NCBI GenBank assembly: GCA_013400975.1
Contig: WBMZ01011679.1
Coordinates: 310,001 to 374,000 of the forward strand
DNA: 64,000 bases
Source: Atrichornis clamosus
Lineage: Eukaryota > Chordata > Aves > Passeriformes > Menuridae
Direction: 5' to 3'
Shown one piece after another: positions 1-13,268 of the stretch. The notes beneath the pieces were generated by a model. That model saw nothing but the letters and a program-made list of their open reading frames with translations, ran no database searches and was not told where the DNA came from. Position 1 is the first letter of the stretch. Each line of letters opens with the position of its first letter. Made by a program: the position numbers and the translations under genes.

Positions 1-2224
1 AGTTTTTAGTCAGTATTTCTACATTTATTGCAGTTGCTCAGTAATCTGCAGGAGTGTATTACAGTGCTCTGATGCCCTGCTGTGAATGTGTCTAGGTAAA
101 ATTTAAGATGATAGACTGAATGAAGTGCAAATAATTTAGATCCAACTTCTCCCAACTTTCTTCTCACTGGGTTTTTGGGTATCTGTTCCTAGAGTAACAT
201 TTAGGAGTTGGAACAGTGATCTCACTACAACATTTTCCAGTTGTAGAAACTCAAGGTCTTCAAGTATAATACTGCCTTTACCTATATCTTTAATCTTAGC
301 TGTTGCAATTTTCTCGCTCTCTTCAGGTTCCTTGCAGACTTTAATATTCCTCTTGTGTTGTCTTTAAATCTTAGCTTTAAGTGTTTTATCAAAACACCCA
401 TGTAGTTGAAGCAGATTTCCACTTCTTATCCACATGACGCTCTGTAAGCTGGACTTTTTTTAGAAGCAGTATGAAATATGATCTCTCTTCACATTTATCA
501 GTTTTCTTTCTTCATCCTATCTATAAGATTACTCTGAAATTAATATCCATCAGCATAAACAAAATAAATATTTTTTGCTTTTCTCTGACATGAAGATGTT
601 AAAATTGAAAAAAATTAGGAAAGCTACATATATTTTAAAAATCTAACTATATTTGACAGTTGGAGTGCAAAAATCTTAATTTTTTTTTCTGCAATATAAA
701 CACAACTAACGAACATCTCTTTTTGAGAGAGCATTTAATCTAAAAAAAAGATGAGCTTTGTCAGCAAACAGGATTTAACTGGGAAAAATACAAATTAATG
801 CAGAAAAAGTCAGAGTTAAAATACAACATATAAGCCTTAAGAGATTCCAGTTCCTTAATTATATTCAATGATGATGCTAATATACTTTCAGTTGCTGATT
901 AATAGATGAAAGTTTAAAACATTTGACCAAACACCCACCCTACTAGAAAGCTATTTCCAAAACTGCACTTGTTACTAATCTCCCTTTGCTCTTGTGTTTA
1001 TGCTGTTAACATTTCTTCTCCAACATTTACCCTCCCAAACATGTACAACATACTGCATGTTTTATAATTGCATATAATTATATTGATCTTTGTGTGTTTT
1101 ACACACACATATATCTATGTACAGATACACTTTGTTCTTGCCTTCTGTTAGATTAAAGAAAACAGGCTATTATAATCACTTAATTTTAAATAGTCTATTT
1201 TTCTGTGTTAACGTAGCAGCCCTGCTCTGCATTAACTCTAGTTGAATTAATTATTTTTGAACACTGGTGGATAGCATCAATACCTCACTTTTTGTTTGCA
1301 AAAATACTTTCCTTGATCCAGACGGAGAATTACTGACTTTTTGTACAGATACACGGCAGTGGAATTAAAAACAAGTCTGATCTTTACACTTACTTAACTG
1401 TCCAAATCCTTCCTAGCTCATGAATCCAGTTTATATAAAGTATATGATGCTTTCAAATCTCTCAAGTTCTCACACACATAAAATAAGTATTGTAACATAG
1501 TTTTGTTTGGGAATAAAGTTTGTATCTAATTGGTATAATTAATACCTAAAAAGAGGAAGAAGGGGAATGTATCCATGACTGCATATTTCTTAAGATAATT
1601 CTCTGCTGTGTGTTTTCTAATTCTGTAATCCTTACCCTTGTAGGGAATGGCAAAGAAGACAATCTGTGTTTGTTAATTAACTCAGCTGGAATCAAACTTG
1701 AAACTGTTCAAGAATCAAAAATTCACAGAGGAAAAAAGTAAGGTTTTTCTGGTCTTTACATTACAGAATAATTGTGTGTTACCTCAGAATTAATTCCCCA
1801 AAGCTTTATTCAAGAGTTTTGTTAGGTCTTCAGTAGATAAAATTATTATTTTATTTCTTTAAAACATAAACCCCAGCCTATTACAGAGGATCAAAGTGTC
1901 ATAGTGATACTCTACAATCACACTAGGCATAACTGGGACAGATACTATATCAGGGGAAAAGTTTCATCAAAAGACCAAACTGAATGAAATCATGTAAGCT
2001 GTTCTTCAAGGCAAAGAAAAGAGAAAAAAAAGTCTCTTTACCCATGCAAATCCTTTTAGGTCATAAATCATCTATTAAATTAATGCCACAATATAAGATA
2101 AGCCCATTTCCAGACTAACCACAAAACTGTATGCTATCAATAAATTGCCTCTCAGTCTGAGAATTCTGATTTATAAAATGTTTTGACAAACATACACCTT
2201 TAAATCATACACCTTGGCCTCTGA

Positions 2225-2480
2225 GGAGTCATGTCACTTCTTTTTCATGTCAATTCTCTGCACTGCTGCATTGCCACGATCTGTGGTGGCCACTGGAGCT
2301 CAAGTCAGACGGAGCTATCAAATCAATTATAGCAGCCTGCCACTGTCTTACACCGACAACAAATGATTGATAACAAAACCTGCCTACTTTTAGTTCTCAT
2401 CTGACAGCAACAAAACAGTCCCTGCCTGCTTTTACTGGCATTTGTCATAAATCAATAGCAATTTCATCACTCAGAAAGGT
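2225..2480. promoter_or_regulatory. Candidate non-coding regulatory block (weak)
   Basis: This roughly 250-bp stretch is less A/T-monotonous than its surroundings and contains several transcription-factor-like words close together: a RUNX-type TGTGGT at 2282-2287, ATCAATTA at 2322-2329, a TALE/PBX-type TGATTGAT at 2364-2371 and ATCAAT at 2451-2456. Such clusters occur in intronic enhancers, but short motifs also arise by chance. No conservation data are available here, so this is a pointer only. Confidence 0.2.
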
Positions 2481-2953
2481 GCTGTCAACTCTACTCAGTC
2501 CATCTGGTTTCACTTCACTGTTATAATTTTTAACGCATAAACTATTCAGGAAGGTTAATGTATAAAATGGGCTTGTTTAGAATCTCCTATATGCTGGCAC
2601 CAGAGCAACACTTAGAAAATATAAAGCATCAATCATTTTTCAGGATGGAAGGAGGAGGAACCAAGAGAATCATGCTCTGTAATCTTAACAATGTATCGAC
2701 ACCTAGCTTTGCTGGGAACTTTCTCTTTATTAGGAAATACTATCATCTGATCCAAAAGAAATTGCTATTTCTGACCCATTATTATGGCCTTACAGTAATT
2801 ATACCTGCAAGCTGAACAGTGAATCATTTAAACGAAACTCAGACTTTCCAAGCATGAAATCATGAACTCTGTGTTCTTCCTACCATGCTCAGCTAGGATG
2901 TCAATAATAAAGAAGAAGTAGATCTTCAATATTCTACAAAGATGAAAAAGAAT

Positions 2954-2986
2954 AATTATAATATTTTTAAACAATTATAATATTTT
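2954..2986. repeat. AT-rich direct repeat, period 19
   Basis: The 14-mer AATTATAATATTTT occurs at 2954-2967 and again at 2973-2986, giving a two-copy tandem of period 19. This is simple AT-rich sequence with no further meaning visible. Confidence 0.7.
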
Positions 2987-3027
2987 AAAACATCATAGTA
3001 GTTGCAAATATAAATTTGTATTATATT

Positions 3028-3068
3028 ACACAATTCACTGGTATACTAAGTAGCACAATGAATTGTGT
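3028..3068. repeat. Inverted repeat with 10-bp perfect arms
   Basis: ACACAATTCA at 3028-3037 is the exact reverse complement of TGAATTGTGT at 3059-3068, with a 21-nt loop. Two more G:U-type pairs could extend the base, and a small inner stem (TAC/GTA) is possible. The stem is much shorter than a normal microRNA precursor. It could be a hairpin or the remnant of a small inverted-repeat element. Confidence 0.5.
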
Positions 3069-6000
3069 GGCAACAGAGATGCTACATGTCTTAATATCTG
3101 GATCTGCTTCACATCAAAGTTTCTAAGGCTGATCTGAAAAGAATTGCATCACTAAATGAATTGCAATCTTCATTTGCTTAAAGCCATTGGTGAATGGTTC
3201 GGTTCTATGGTGTGTGTGAAGCTCTAAACCATGGTATGTATCAGGTTACAGTGTATGCTTAAGAAATAAAGGTCTGCCACACTCAGTTTTCCAGCAAAGC
3301 ACTGTTCAGGTGTTTCTGGAGGGGAATGCTGTTTTAATGGTTTATATCTGTATTTGGGGATGTAAGCCATGTTATATTTCTACTTTAGATAACAATGATA
3401 CTGCCATTGTGGAACTTTATAGCAATGTTGCTATTTAAATTTAAATCCTTATTTAAATCACTTAGAAAATTTATTTCTGATCCATTGTATTAATATTAGG
3501 CAGTTGAACCAGAGAAAATAGTTCCCTTAACACATAAGTCATAGAACAGAACACTAAAAGATGTACTTTTCTGTGGGAGAATATTATTTGTTCAACATAT
3601 AATTCTGCTCTTTCTTCTGTAAAAAACCCTCACACTATCACAAGACATTCCAAGGATTCCCCACAGTAAACTCTAAACGATTCATGAAAGAACATACCAA
3701 AAAACTCAGACTGATTCCTGGCAGTTCCTACTAACAGTCTTCTGGGAGACTTTGTATTTAACAGGCAGACTAAGGTATCAGAGAACCCACTGGTTCTAAA
3801 GGAAGAAATTACATACAAACTTAGAAAGCCACAGATGAATTAAACAAGAGGCTGCTCTCTTATGTTATGGAAAGTCAAAAAACTTCACCTGCTACCCAGT
3901 GAACACATGCCTACAAAGCTATCTTACCACTGCCAACAAACTACTTCAATCTTTAATGTGCAGCAAGTCCAAAAGAGTAGGGGAGTTTTGGTTTGGTTTT
4001 TATTTTATGTATCACTGTGACAGATGCACCAAACTCTAGGAATTCATTTAGAGAAATGAGTGGGCTGATGAGGTGATGGAAGATGCTAAGACAGCAATCT
4101 AAAACCCAAGAAAGAATGAATTCATTTTTTCATAAAATGTATAGATCGGGAAGGACATGTTCATTGGGAATGAAAGTCTAACCTAAATGCTAACCTATTT
4201 TATATGCTTCTGTTGGTGTAGAAAAATATGGTAGGGACATTACAAACATTCACTGTGCTCTTCAGTGCTTATCTTAACCGTAACTAATGAAAAAAAGAAG
4301 AAAAAAATAGAAATAGAAAAATTATCCAGGAAATGACTGGTTAGTACTTGCACACCAGACCTTAATATATATTGATGATCATTTGACAGAAAAATACAAG
4401 AGACATTTTCCTGAAAGTGTAGGAGACTTTATCTTGCTTCGGCCTAAATTGATTCATCATCTTTTTAAAACAATTTCTCCCGTGAAGGCCCCAGAAAAGG
4501 GCAGCGAGGGAGATGATCTGGAAAAATATGAAGTGAAATTAGAGCAGCGACTTTTTTCAGAAGTTGCTGTGTTAATTTTAATCCTGTAGCAAAATGTGAA
4601 CCTCGAAAAGAAAAGGGAAAAAAAAAAGTGTGAAGTCCTATGATCTGGAGAACTATGTCAAATACAGCAGCTTTTATTTCCAAGGTATTCACAGAAGGTG
4701 CCTTGGGATTCTGTTTCTCCAAAGACAGGTAAAAAAAATTGCCACTTACGGTGGCATGTTTTCACAAAAAGAAGGGTTGTATTAAAGATGTGAAAGGAAA
4801 GGCTGCAGGCATGTTTCCTTTTGATTCTACTAGCACGTCATCCACACAGATAATCCTCACAAAGAAAGCCCATAGATCAACCTATATGTTCTTCGATTTT
4901 ATACCCTGACCTAAGGGTTATCTAAATTGTAATAACTGAGGCCGTAAACTTTGCAACTTCACCTAAAAAAGTAAGCTGATAATCCAACGCAGTGGCTTGA
5001 TGTCTTGATTAACTCTGTCAAACCCATTTCTCACTGAGCCTTAAGTTAGACTCAGTGCATTGGGACTGTTCCACTACTCAAAGATATTCACAGCATGCAG
5101 CAATTGGGAAATAGTAGCTAAGCCTGGTGGGTAGGTGACTTGTTTATTTCTAGAAAATTCACAAATAGTCTCACAAAAAGGAACAAAACTGAATTTTTGT
5201 TCTCATATCCTGGCTAAATGATGAAGTAATCTGGGTGTTGAGCAAAGGCAGTAACATCCATCTCCTTTTCTCAATTGCTTTTCTTTTTTCTCTCAGAAAA
5301 GCAAATATTTCATGCTGAATGGAAAGAAATTTCAGTTTTCAATACAATGCAGAAAAGTGTACATTTGGGGTAAAATTTATTTTTTCTCTTTGTCTTACCA
5401 ACAAGATAAGAAAAGAATAGCTATGCACAGCTCTGTTCCAGACATTTCTCCCAGCCAATACGTTCACAAACTCCCCATCAAATAACCCATTCCATTACTC
5501 CTCCCTTTCCCAAAATACATCTACAGTGTCAGAAGTGCTTCTTGATGGCAGTCAGCCTGCTGTTCAGTGACAGACTCACTTACAGAAGAGTTACCATACT
5601 TATTTTCAGCCTAGGATTTCTCCTAAATCTTTCTGTGTATTTCATTACAACTTTAACAATCACACTTCCTTCCCTTCTCCCCTGCCCAAAAAAAATCCCA
5701 ACCAAACCAAATCAACCAACCAATCAAAAAATCCACAAAAACATCTCAAACCTAAGTTCAACAAAATCCTCATTTAACAGGCACTTTCAAACATTTTCCT
5801 GGAGTTGAAGGAAATAATTGTGTGAGAGGACTGGACGATATAAATAGGTATATGTGCACAGACAGGAAAGAAGAGCAGAAAAACAAACATTCTGCCTTTT
5901 AAGCTAGTTGATGTGGTACAATGGTAATACAAATCTCAGTCACCCAAAAGTACTGTAACCGGTTTTAACTGCAGAGCAATTTTAACCTCTCAGAAACAAA

Positions 6001-6419
6001 TTATGTCCTTCTTTGATGAAATCTTTAATGTTGAATGTAATTAGCTGTTTTAAGGATTCTTTCTGGTATGTAAAGACACACAGCTTAAACCCCCCATTTA
6101 GAGGTAAGTACAAATCACATTTGAAACTACAGCTAATGCCCACGTGTGCAGGAAAAATTATGTGGTTGTGCTACTACTACCAAAGAGCACTGTTATGTAA
6201 TAACAAGTAAGAGGGACAATTTCAGTTTTATGCGGTTTTCCTGAGAGGTAATTAGAGTGCCTATGCCTTTAGTAATTATGTGCATTCCTATACAAATAAA
6301 ATTAAAAAAAAAAGCATCATTGCTAGTTTCCCTGCAGTAGAACCAGTGTTTGTTTTCCATATCTCCCTTCTAAGCCCTACTTCTCTTCATGGACCACCAG
6401 AAAGAAACACCCCCAACCA

Positions 6420-6690
6420 TAAAGTTTTGCTGAAGGTGCAACAGCTTTGGAAACCCAGCAGCAGCTTTGGCTGGGCGTCCCTTCAGCTGGGAAGGAAGGC
6501 GTTTTGCCAGAACAAGGTTTGGGGGAGTCTCTAGGACTCAGCTGGCATCCTCAGTCCTAGGGAGGGCCCGGCACTTGTCCCTTGGTCACGGCTGCCATCG
6601 CCATGGCAACCCAGGTTGCCTGGATGATGTCGGGGCATCTCACGGCTGATGCTCCCAACACGGCAGCCGTGGCTTGGGATAATACACCCG
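6420..6690. promoter_or_regulatory. GC-rich islet with an RFX X-box-like site
   Basis: In an AT-rich neighbourhood this block is GC-rich and holds 10 CpG dinucleotides between about 6470 and 6690. ATCGCCATGGCAAC at 6597-6610 matches the palindromic RFX X-box consensus GTNRCC-AT-GGYAAC at all but its first base. An inverted repeat (CTAGGACT 6531-6538, AGTCCTAG 6553-6560) lies beside it. RFX sites are typical of promoters and enhancers of ciliary and neuronal genes. I see no gene starting here, so an intronic enhancer or an unannotated promoter are the likeliest readings. Function is inference. Confidence 0.35.
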
Positions 6691-9600
6691 TTAACTGTGC
6701 TTCACATCCCTCCCCCTTTATTTTCCACTTTAATTCATAAGAACCTGATTTTCTTCATCCTTCCGTTCCCCCTCTTCCCAGCCCATGTTACATCCAGGTC
6801 AATTTTAATAACTGAGACCAGCTGAAATAGCTTTTTTTCACTCCTTCCCTCACACAGCCATAAAAATACCTGGAATACAGCCAGACAAGCAAATGCAAGA
6901 AGTCGGTCCAAATATGCTAATTTTTTTCACAGGTGGCTTACCTTCCTTTCACAACAACTGATGGGGAGAAGAAAAGATTTATCCCTAAATAACGGAGCTG
7001 CTATAGCAATGGAGTAAAAGCAGCTATAGGGGTGGGCAATAGTCTGCATGGTGAGCCAAGATAAGAGGAAATAGTAATTTAATTATCCCAAAGCACACAG
7101 AGTTGTTAATTTGAACTGAATCTGAATTAACTGAAAATACTGTACCAGAAAATAAAACACGTAAATAAAGTGTTTCAGAAGCACTCTTCAAAACTTTTAT
7201 CCCAAACAAAACAGAGAACTTCACGCTGCTTTTTCCTGTTGGGCCACATATTTACATCAGGAAGCTGCTGTGAGTTGTTAAACCTCTGAAAACATCATAG
7301 ACTTACTCCTTTTTTTTCAGTAATGCTTGTAAGTTTATCAAATGCAAACTCCACTCAGAATAATGGCTATAAACAGTCCTTCTGCTGACTCATGTTAAAG
7401 CAGACAGGCCACTGAACTGACTAGCAATTAAATATTCGCCCCAAGAAAGTAGTACACTTCAAGTCTTCAAGAGTCTGTTTGACTATGATATCAGCTGCCA
7501 CATTTTTTGACAGCTTCCTGTATGTACGGAAGGAGTAAAAATGTAGATACTTCACTGGTTTCTTTCTGCAAAGTGTTTTCTCTCTCTTTTTTAACTCAGG
7601 AAGAATGACTATTATCAGCGTAGGTTTTAAGAAATTACTCAGAAGAGAAAACACAATCTCATTTCTAGCACCACTGTTTGTGTGAAATAATTTATTTCCA
7701 TATTTCCCTTCATATTCTTAAGTATCAAAGGAATGGGCACAGAGGAAACAATTTCTAAATCTTAACAACTTTATAAACACTTTTTCTTTAAACTAATAGA
7801 CCCCTGCGCCAAGTTCTACTTGTAATTATTTTTATTGTATTAGAAATTAAACTTTTAGGTAAACTCTGATTGTGATCAAGAAATATGAATTTTTTTAATC
7901 ATAAATGTCTGTAAGGGCACCTGGATAATTTTCATATTATCTTGTTGTTGCTTTGGACGATAGTCTTATTAATTTGCTTTAAGCATTAATTTAGTTTGAC
8001 AAATAATATTGGTTAGATCACAGTATTTCTTGTTTCCTTAAACTGCTGAAAATGTAATTTGCCAACAAGGAAGAAATAAGTAATATTAATTGCAAACCTA
8101 TTTTGAAATAGAGTATCACTGCTTCTGTTTGATTGATGAACTGTGATCCAGAGAGTTTCAAGGTTGACTCAATTTTTTGTTAATAATTAATGGGATTTTA
8201 TTTACAAAAATGTAAAATGAAAATGAGTACATATACTTCCCATGAATACATATTACAACAGAGCATCTCTCGTGCATTGATCAGTAATGAGTTATTATAT
8301 GCACTCCAATCATAAATCCCAGTGGAAAGTTTAACTGATAGAAGTTCTATTCTTAGGCTGACTTAATAAGCCTGGACTGACTTACTGAGTAAACTGGAAG
8401 GTATTTCAGCTTTCTTTGGATGAATTTGTTCACTTCTATATACCACCTGTATACAAGTTTAAGAACTAACTTTAAATCCAACACTGCTCATACACTTCAA
8501 AGTTAAGAAACTCCTCAAAGACAACAGGTAAAACATCTGTTAGAGTATGTTACTGTCATTAAATAGAGGAAGGATTTCAACATGTACTGAAAATGGCATA
8601 AGCTCAAACCTCAAACTTAATGTCTTTGATACACCAAACAAGAATATGTTAAAAGAACTTGAAATACGAATTATGATTCTTTTAGTATAATGCAGTGTGA
8701 AACCACCAAGCTCTTTTTGTCCATGCAGTAGAACTTGATACTGCAGAGAAGCACTGTGCTTCATTGGAAGAAAACAATTCAAGGACAATATATTTTTCTC
8801 ATCAGTATACTTCATGCAGGTGTACAAAGTATATCATTAGCTCCAAAATCTGAATATCTTGTTTAGGACAGCAATGCTGCAGCAGTGTTTTCTGAATACA
8901 AAGCACCTTGAAGTGGACTTCTCCACCAGCTTGCTCACTATATTCCAAGAAAAATAACAGATTATAAAATTTTATTGAACTCAATTTGTTTTTTGAAGGT
9001 GGACAACTTGATATAAAGAGAATTCTACATTAATAACTAAAAAAAAAATTAAGGCTGAAATCTGCAACTGAAGCCAAGAACATAAGGCAGTGGAGTGTGC
9101 CCTTTACTAGCATGCACACTGGCAGCTTAAGAAAAGCTTTCCCATTTCTCATATTTTCCTATTGTTCTCCCTAGCTTGTTCGGCTTAGCTTTGACAAAAC
9201 CAGACCCCAGTAGATTAATTTTAGTCAAACTTTATTTTCATATGAAATACAGTTAGTACTTCTGTTAAAAAGAGTTCTTGACCAAGTAAGTTTTCTTATC
9301 ACTTGCAGAAATGTATTAATTAACTGCAAACATTGAAACAACTTTCACTATGTCAATGCAGACTAAGGGTATAAAGATTTATAAATTAAAAATAATAAGT
9401 AACTCCTGTTTGTTTGGTGATTTTTTTTTTCAAATGGGCTAAATTAAAAGCAAAGAGGTACTAAGTATAAGAAAAACTACCCTGCAACTACTCAGTGCAC
9501 TGTAGAAGCACAGATTAAGAAAATCTTTTTGGATTGTATGGTGCAAAGCCAAAGCTAGCAGATCTTAAAGTGCATCTTATAGCAATTTCTGAGTACATCC

Positions 9601-11926
9601 AGATTCTGAGTGACACCCAGTTTTGGATGGGAGTAGTGTATGATGTTTGAATCCCACCCCACAACCTTTTCCCCAGATCTTTAAAAGGATGTAAACTGTA
9701 TGGTTATTTAATTTAAAAATATTTTACAAAGTTTGGACAGCACACTATTTTAAGTTATTGCTGACCTGTCTCTCATTTAGCCTTCTCTTAAGCAGCTAGA
9801 ACATAATTTTTTTTAACGCATCTCTTTGTACTTTCAGTTATTAGAAAATAAGAAAAGCATACTGTATTTTGTGTTACTACAGCTTTCCCAGCAAACATTA
9901 GCAGGAGATCCCTTTGCAGCCTTTCTGATTGCTTAGTTCTTTCAACATGCACAATTTCACCAAAGCTTTATTACTAGTGTAAGAGTAAAAGACTTCCATA
10001 ATAAGTAATATTCTCATTTGGACCACAATACATTTTACAGTGTATTGGCACAGGTCAAAAATGCCCTTTTCATTAGGCTAAATCTGCAGTTACAGACTGA
10101 AATAGGACTAAAATGTTTTATACACTAGAGTTAAGTGGTACTGTTGAATGTGCAAATGTGCTATAGGACTGATAAATGAGTAAGAAAGATGGGTTAGAAT
10201 AAGGAGGCAACAAGGTGTGGTTGGGAACAAGAAAAGCTATCATTAGGTATGACTCATACGGCTTCAGACATAAATAAAAAAAGAAGAAAAATGATCCGTG
10301 AAGGAAGATCAGACCCCAAACCGAGAAATTAGGATATAGCTAGTAATATCCACAATTAAAAAGTCATTAACAGTTTATATTTTAAGTTTTAATAATAAGG
10401 ATAAACCTTTTTTTTTAATTGATGGGCATTGTAATGTGGAAAAAGAAGAAATTAATTCCACTTCAGTATGCTTTGTTTTCTGTCCCATAGGAAGCAACTA
10501 TTCCAAATAATATAATCCAATCTTAGACTGTAAGATTCATGTATTTTTGACCCCACTGGAACAAATCCAAGATTTTATAATAGCAGATCTCACTACATAA
10601 CAAGTTTTCAATAAAATGATCTCAGAGCAACTGCTGTTAGGTGGATAAACAGAGACTGGGTAAACTCAGCGGAGAGTAATTGGCTGTGTCCTGTTTTCAG
10701 TCAGCAGCTGGCAACAGAGAAAGAACAGACTTAAAGCACTGGGGTAAGCTTGGAGACTGATTAGTCAGGAAGCTATTGCTAAAGGCAGCAAGAGTAGGAG
10801 CTATCCCAAGAGCTCTCTCGCAGCAGTTTTCTCTGCCCTGTGAGACACAACTGGAAATCCCTTAACGCACTCTGCCCTTCATTTATTTTTGCTACTGGAC
10901 ATTTGAGAGCATTTAAGAACGTTACTTTTTAGAGTAGTTGCCTGATGATGGATCACACAGAATTAAAATGATTTTATATTTCTTAGAGAAAGGGAAAGAC
11001 TACCATCTACAGTACAATTATAAAACTAGGGATTACCTGATAGCAAAGCACTTTTTATTCTGTGCTGAATGGCCAGAACTGAGTTTGCAAATACTCATGC
11101 ATCAATCCTGATTTACTCTTTATGCTGAAATTACAAACTCGTTTTGCATTCCAGGAAGGCTGCATAACTTAAAGCCACAGTACTGATTAAATTACTTTTA
11201 ATCCAGCTAGTCTAATGAAACATGAGTACACCCAAAAATATTATCATTGCAGCTAGCTGTATAATACAAATTACACATACTCTATAGTAAAGGAAAAGAT
11301 CTGAGTATCCAAATACTAGAATTTGGAAGCATGATCAAGATAGCTATCCAAATTTCATGTAAATTTTGCATGTATGCATGTAAGAGAATTACTTTTTTTT
11401 TCCCCTCAGAAGCGCTTGTATCATTCATTGCCTAGGACAGAATACTAACTCAAAGAGTGACTATTCAAGCTATTGTTTTATCTGCAGTATTGAGTGTGCT
11501 GTGCCCTGTTTTATTAACTTCATTATACACAGAAACAGAGAACTAAAACATGAACAAACCTTATCAGGTCTCTCAGCCTCAAGCACTTCAAATTGGAGGC
11601 TTGAACTCATTGACTATTAACAAGTTATATAAGCTCACTCCTGTGTAAGAAGAATATGTGCCTCTCTCTAGCCACTACAAGGAGCCTAAACTGTGCATCT
11701 ATTTGCAAGGTATTTTATCTCTTAAAGAGATTAAATACATAGATTAATTCTGGAGGTCAGTTAAAAATGCTTAATACCTGATATCCCAGAGTAATTATAA
11801 AGCACTTTATGTGTTTGGTGCTTTGATTCTACTTTTCACTGCCATTGTAGATGTCTGCAAAGCAGAGCCTGGAGATCTCACTTTAAAAAGCAAACAACAT
11901 AAATTTTGACAAATTTCACTCATCTA

Positions 11927-13268
11927 CCAGAAGGGTCAGAAAGATGATCCCATAAACTACAGGCCTGTCAGTCTGACCTTGGTGCTGGGGATGTTTATAG
12001 AACAGATTATCTTGAGTGTGATCACATGGCACATACAGGACAACCAGGAGATCAGGCCCAGCCAACACAGATTTAGGAAAGGCAGGTCCTGTCAACCAAC
12101 CTGATCTCCTTTCATGACCAGGTGACTGATGAGAGGCTGTGGATTTAGTCTACACAGACTTAATGAAAACCTTCAATACTGTCTTCCACAGCCTTCTTCT
12201 GGAGAAGCTGACAGCCCATGGCTTGAAGAGGTGCACTCTTCACTGGAAGAAACACTGGCTGGATGACCAGGCCTAGAGAGTGGTGGTGAATGGAACTAAA
12301 TCCAGTTTGCAGCCTGTCACTAGCGGTGTTCCCCAGGGCTCAGTACACAGGCCAGTCCTGTTTAATACAGTTATCAATAATCTGTATTGAGGGGATAAAG
12401 TGCACCTTCAGTCAGTTTGTAGATGACACCAAATGGGGCTGCTGGAGGGTAGGAAGGATCCGCAGAGGGATCTTGACAGGCTGGATATATGGGCTGAGAA
12501 CGATTGTATGAGGTTCAACAAGACCAAGTGCTGTGTCCTGCACTTGCGTCACAACTCCCTGCAGTGCTACAGGCTGAGGAAGAGTGGCTGGAAAGCTGCC
12601 CAGCAGAAAAGGACCTGAGGGTACTGGTTAACAGTGGCATGAGCCAGTGTGTGCCCCGGTGGCCAAGGCGGCTCATGGCATCCTAGCCTGTATCAGCAAT
12701 AGTGTGGCCAGCAGGGCCAGGGAAGTGAATGTCCCCCTGTACTCAGCACTGAGGAGGCCACATCTTGAGTGCTGTGTTCAGTTCTGGGCCCCTCACTGCA
12801 AGAAAGACATTGAGGTGCTGGAGCGTGTCCAGAGAAGTGCAATGGAGCTGGTGGAGGGTCTGGAGCACAAGAGTGGCTGAGGGAGCTGGGGTTGATTAGC
12901 CTGAAAAAAATGAAGCTCTGGGAAGACCTTATCACTCTCCACAAGTACCTGAAAGAAGGCTGTAGCAAGGTGGGGGTCGGCCTCTTTTCCCAGGCAATCA
13001 ATGACAGGACAAGAGGACACAGCCTCAAGTTGCACCACGGTAGCTTCAGGACCAGCTTTTGGACACCAGGAAGAATTTCTTCACTGAATGGGTGGCTACA
13101 CTTTGACCAGGGCTACCCAGGGAAGTGGCAGGGTCACCATATTTGGCAATGTTCAAGAAATGACTGGATGTAGCACTTAGTGCTGTTGTTTAGTTGACGT
13201 GGTGGTGTTCGGTCACAGATTGAACTTGGTGATATTGGAGGTCTTTCCCAACCTTAATGTTTCTATGA
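11927..13268 (+). mobile_element. CR1 LINE, 5'-truncated, with decayed reverse-transcriptase ORF
   Basis: A 1.3-kb copy of the avian CR1 retrotransposon in plus orientation. It begins inside ORF2: NYRPVSLT of the reverse transcriptase is readable at about 11952-11978. The catalytic-loop motif appears as FVDDTK at 12416-12433, so both aspartates remain. Further on, frames read [15 protein letters not shown] and AAQQKR, all typical of CR1. The frame is broken by stops (for example soon after the KAFNTVF-like segment) and frameshifts, so several short ORFs between 12290 and 13173 belong to this one dead element. The 3' end at about 13268 carries the CR1 terminal signature (CCCAACCTTAATG.TTCTATGA). 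5' truncation is the normal outcome of target-primed insertion. The copy is old and non-functional. Confidence 0.93.

Noticed and set aside
59..106. Minus-strand segment ending RAL-stop, considered as the LARLRAL C-terminus
   Set aside because: Only about ten codons are open before an in-frame TAG, and the residues before RAL (THSQQGI) do not match.
12290..13173. Six or more overlapping ORFs suggesting a gene cluster
   Set aside because: All are fragments or shadows of one decayed CR1 reverse-transcriptase reading frame.
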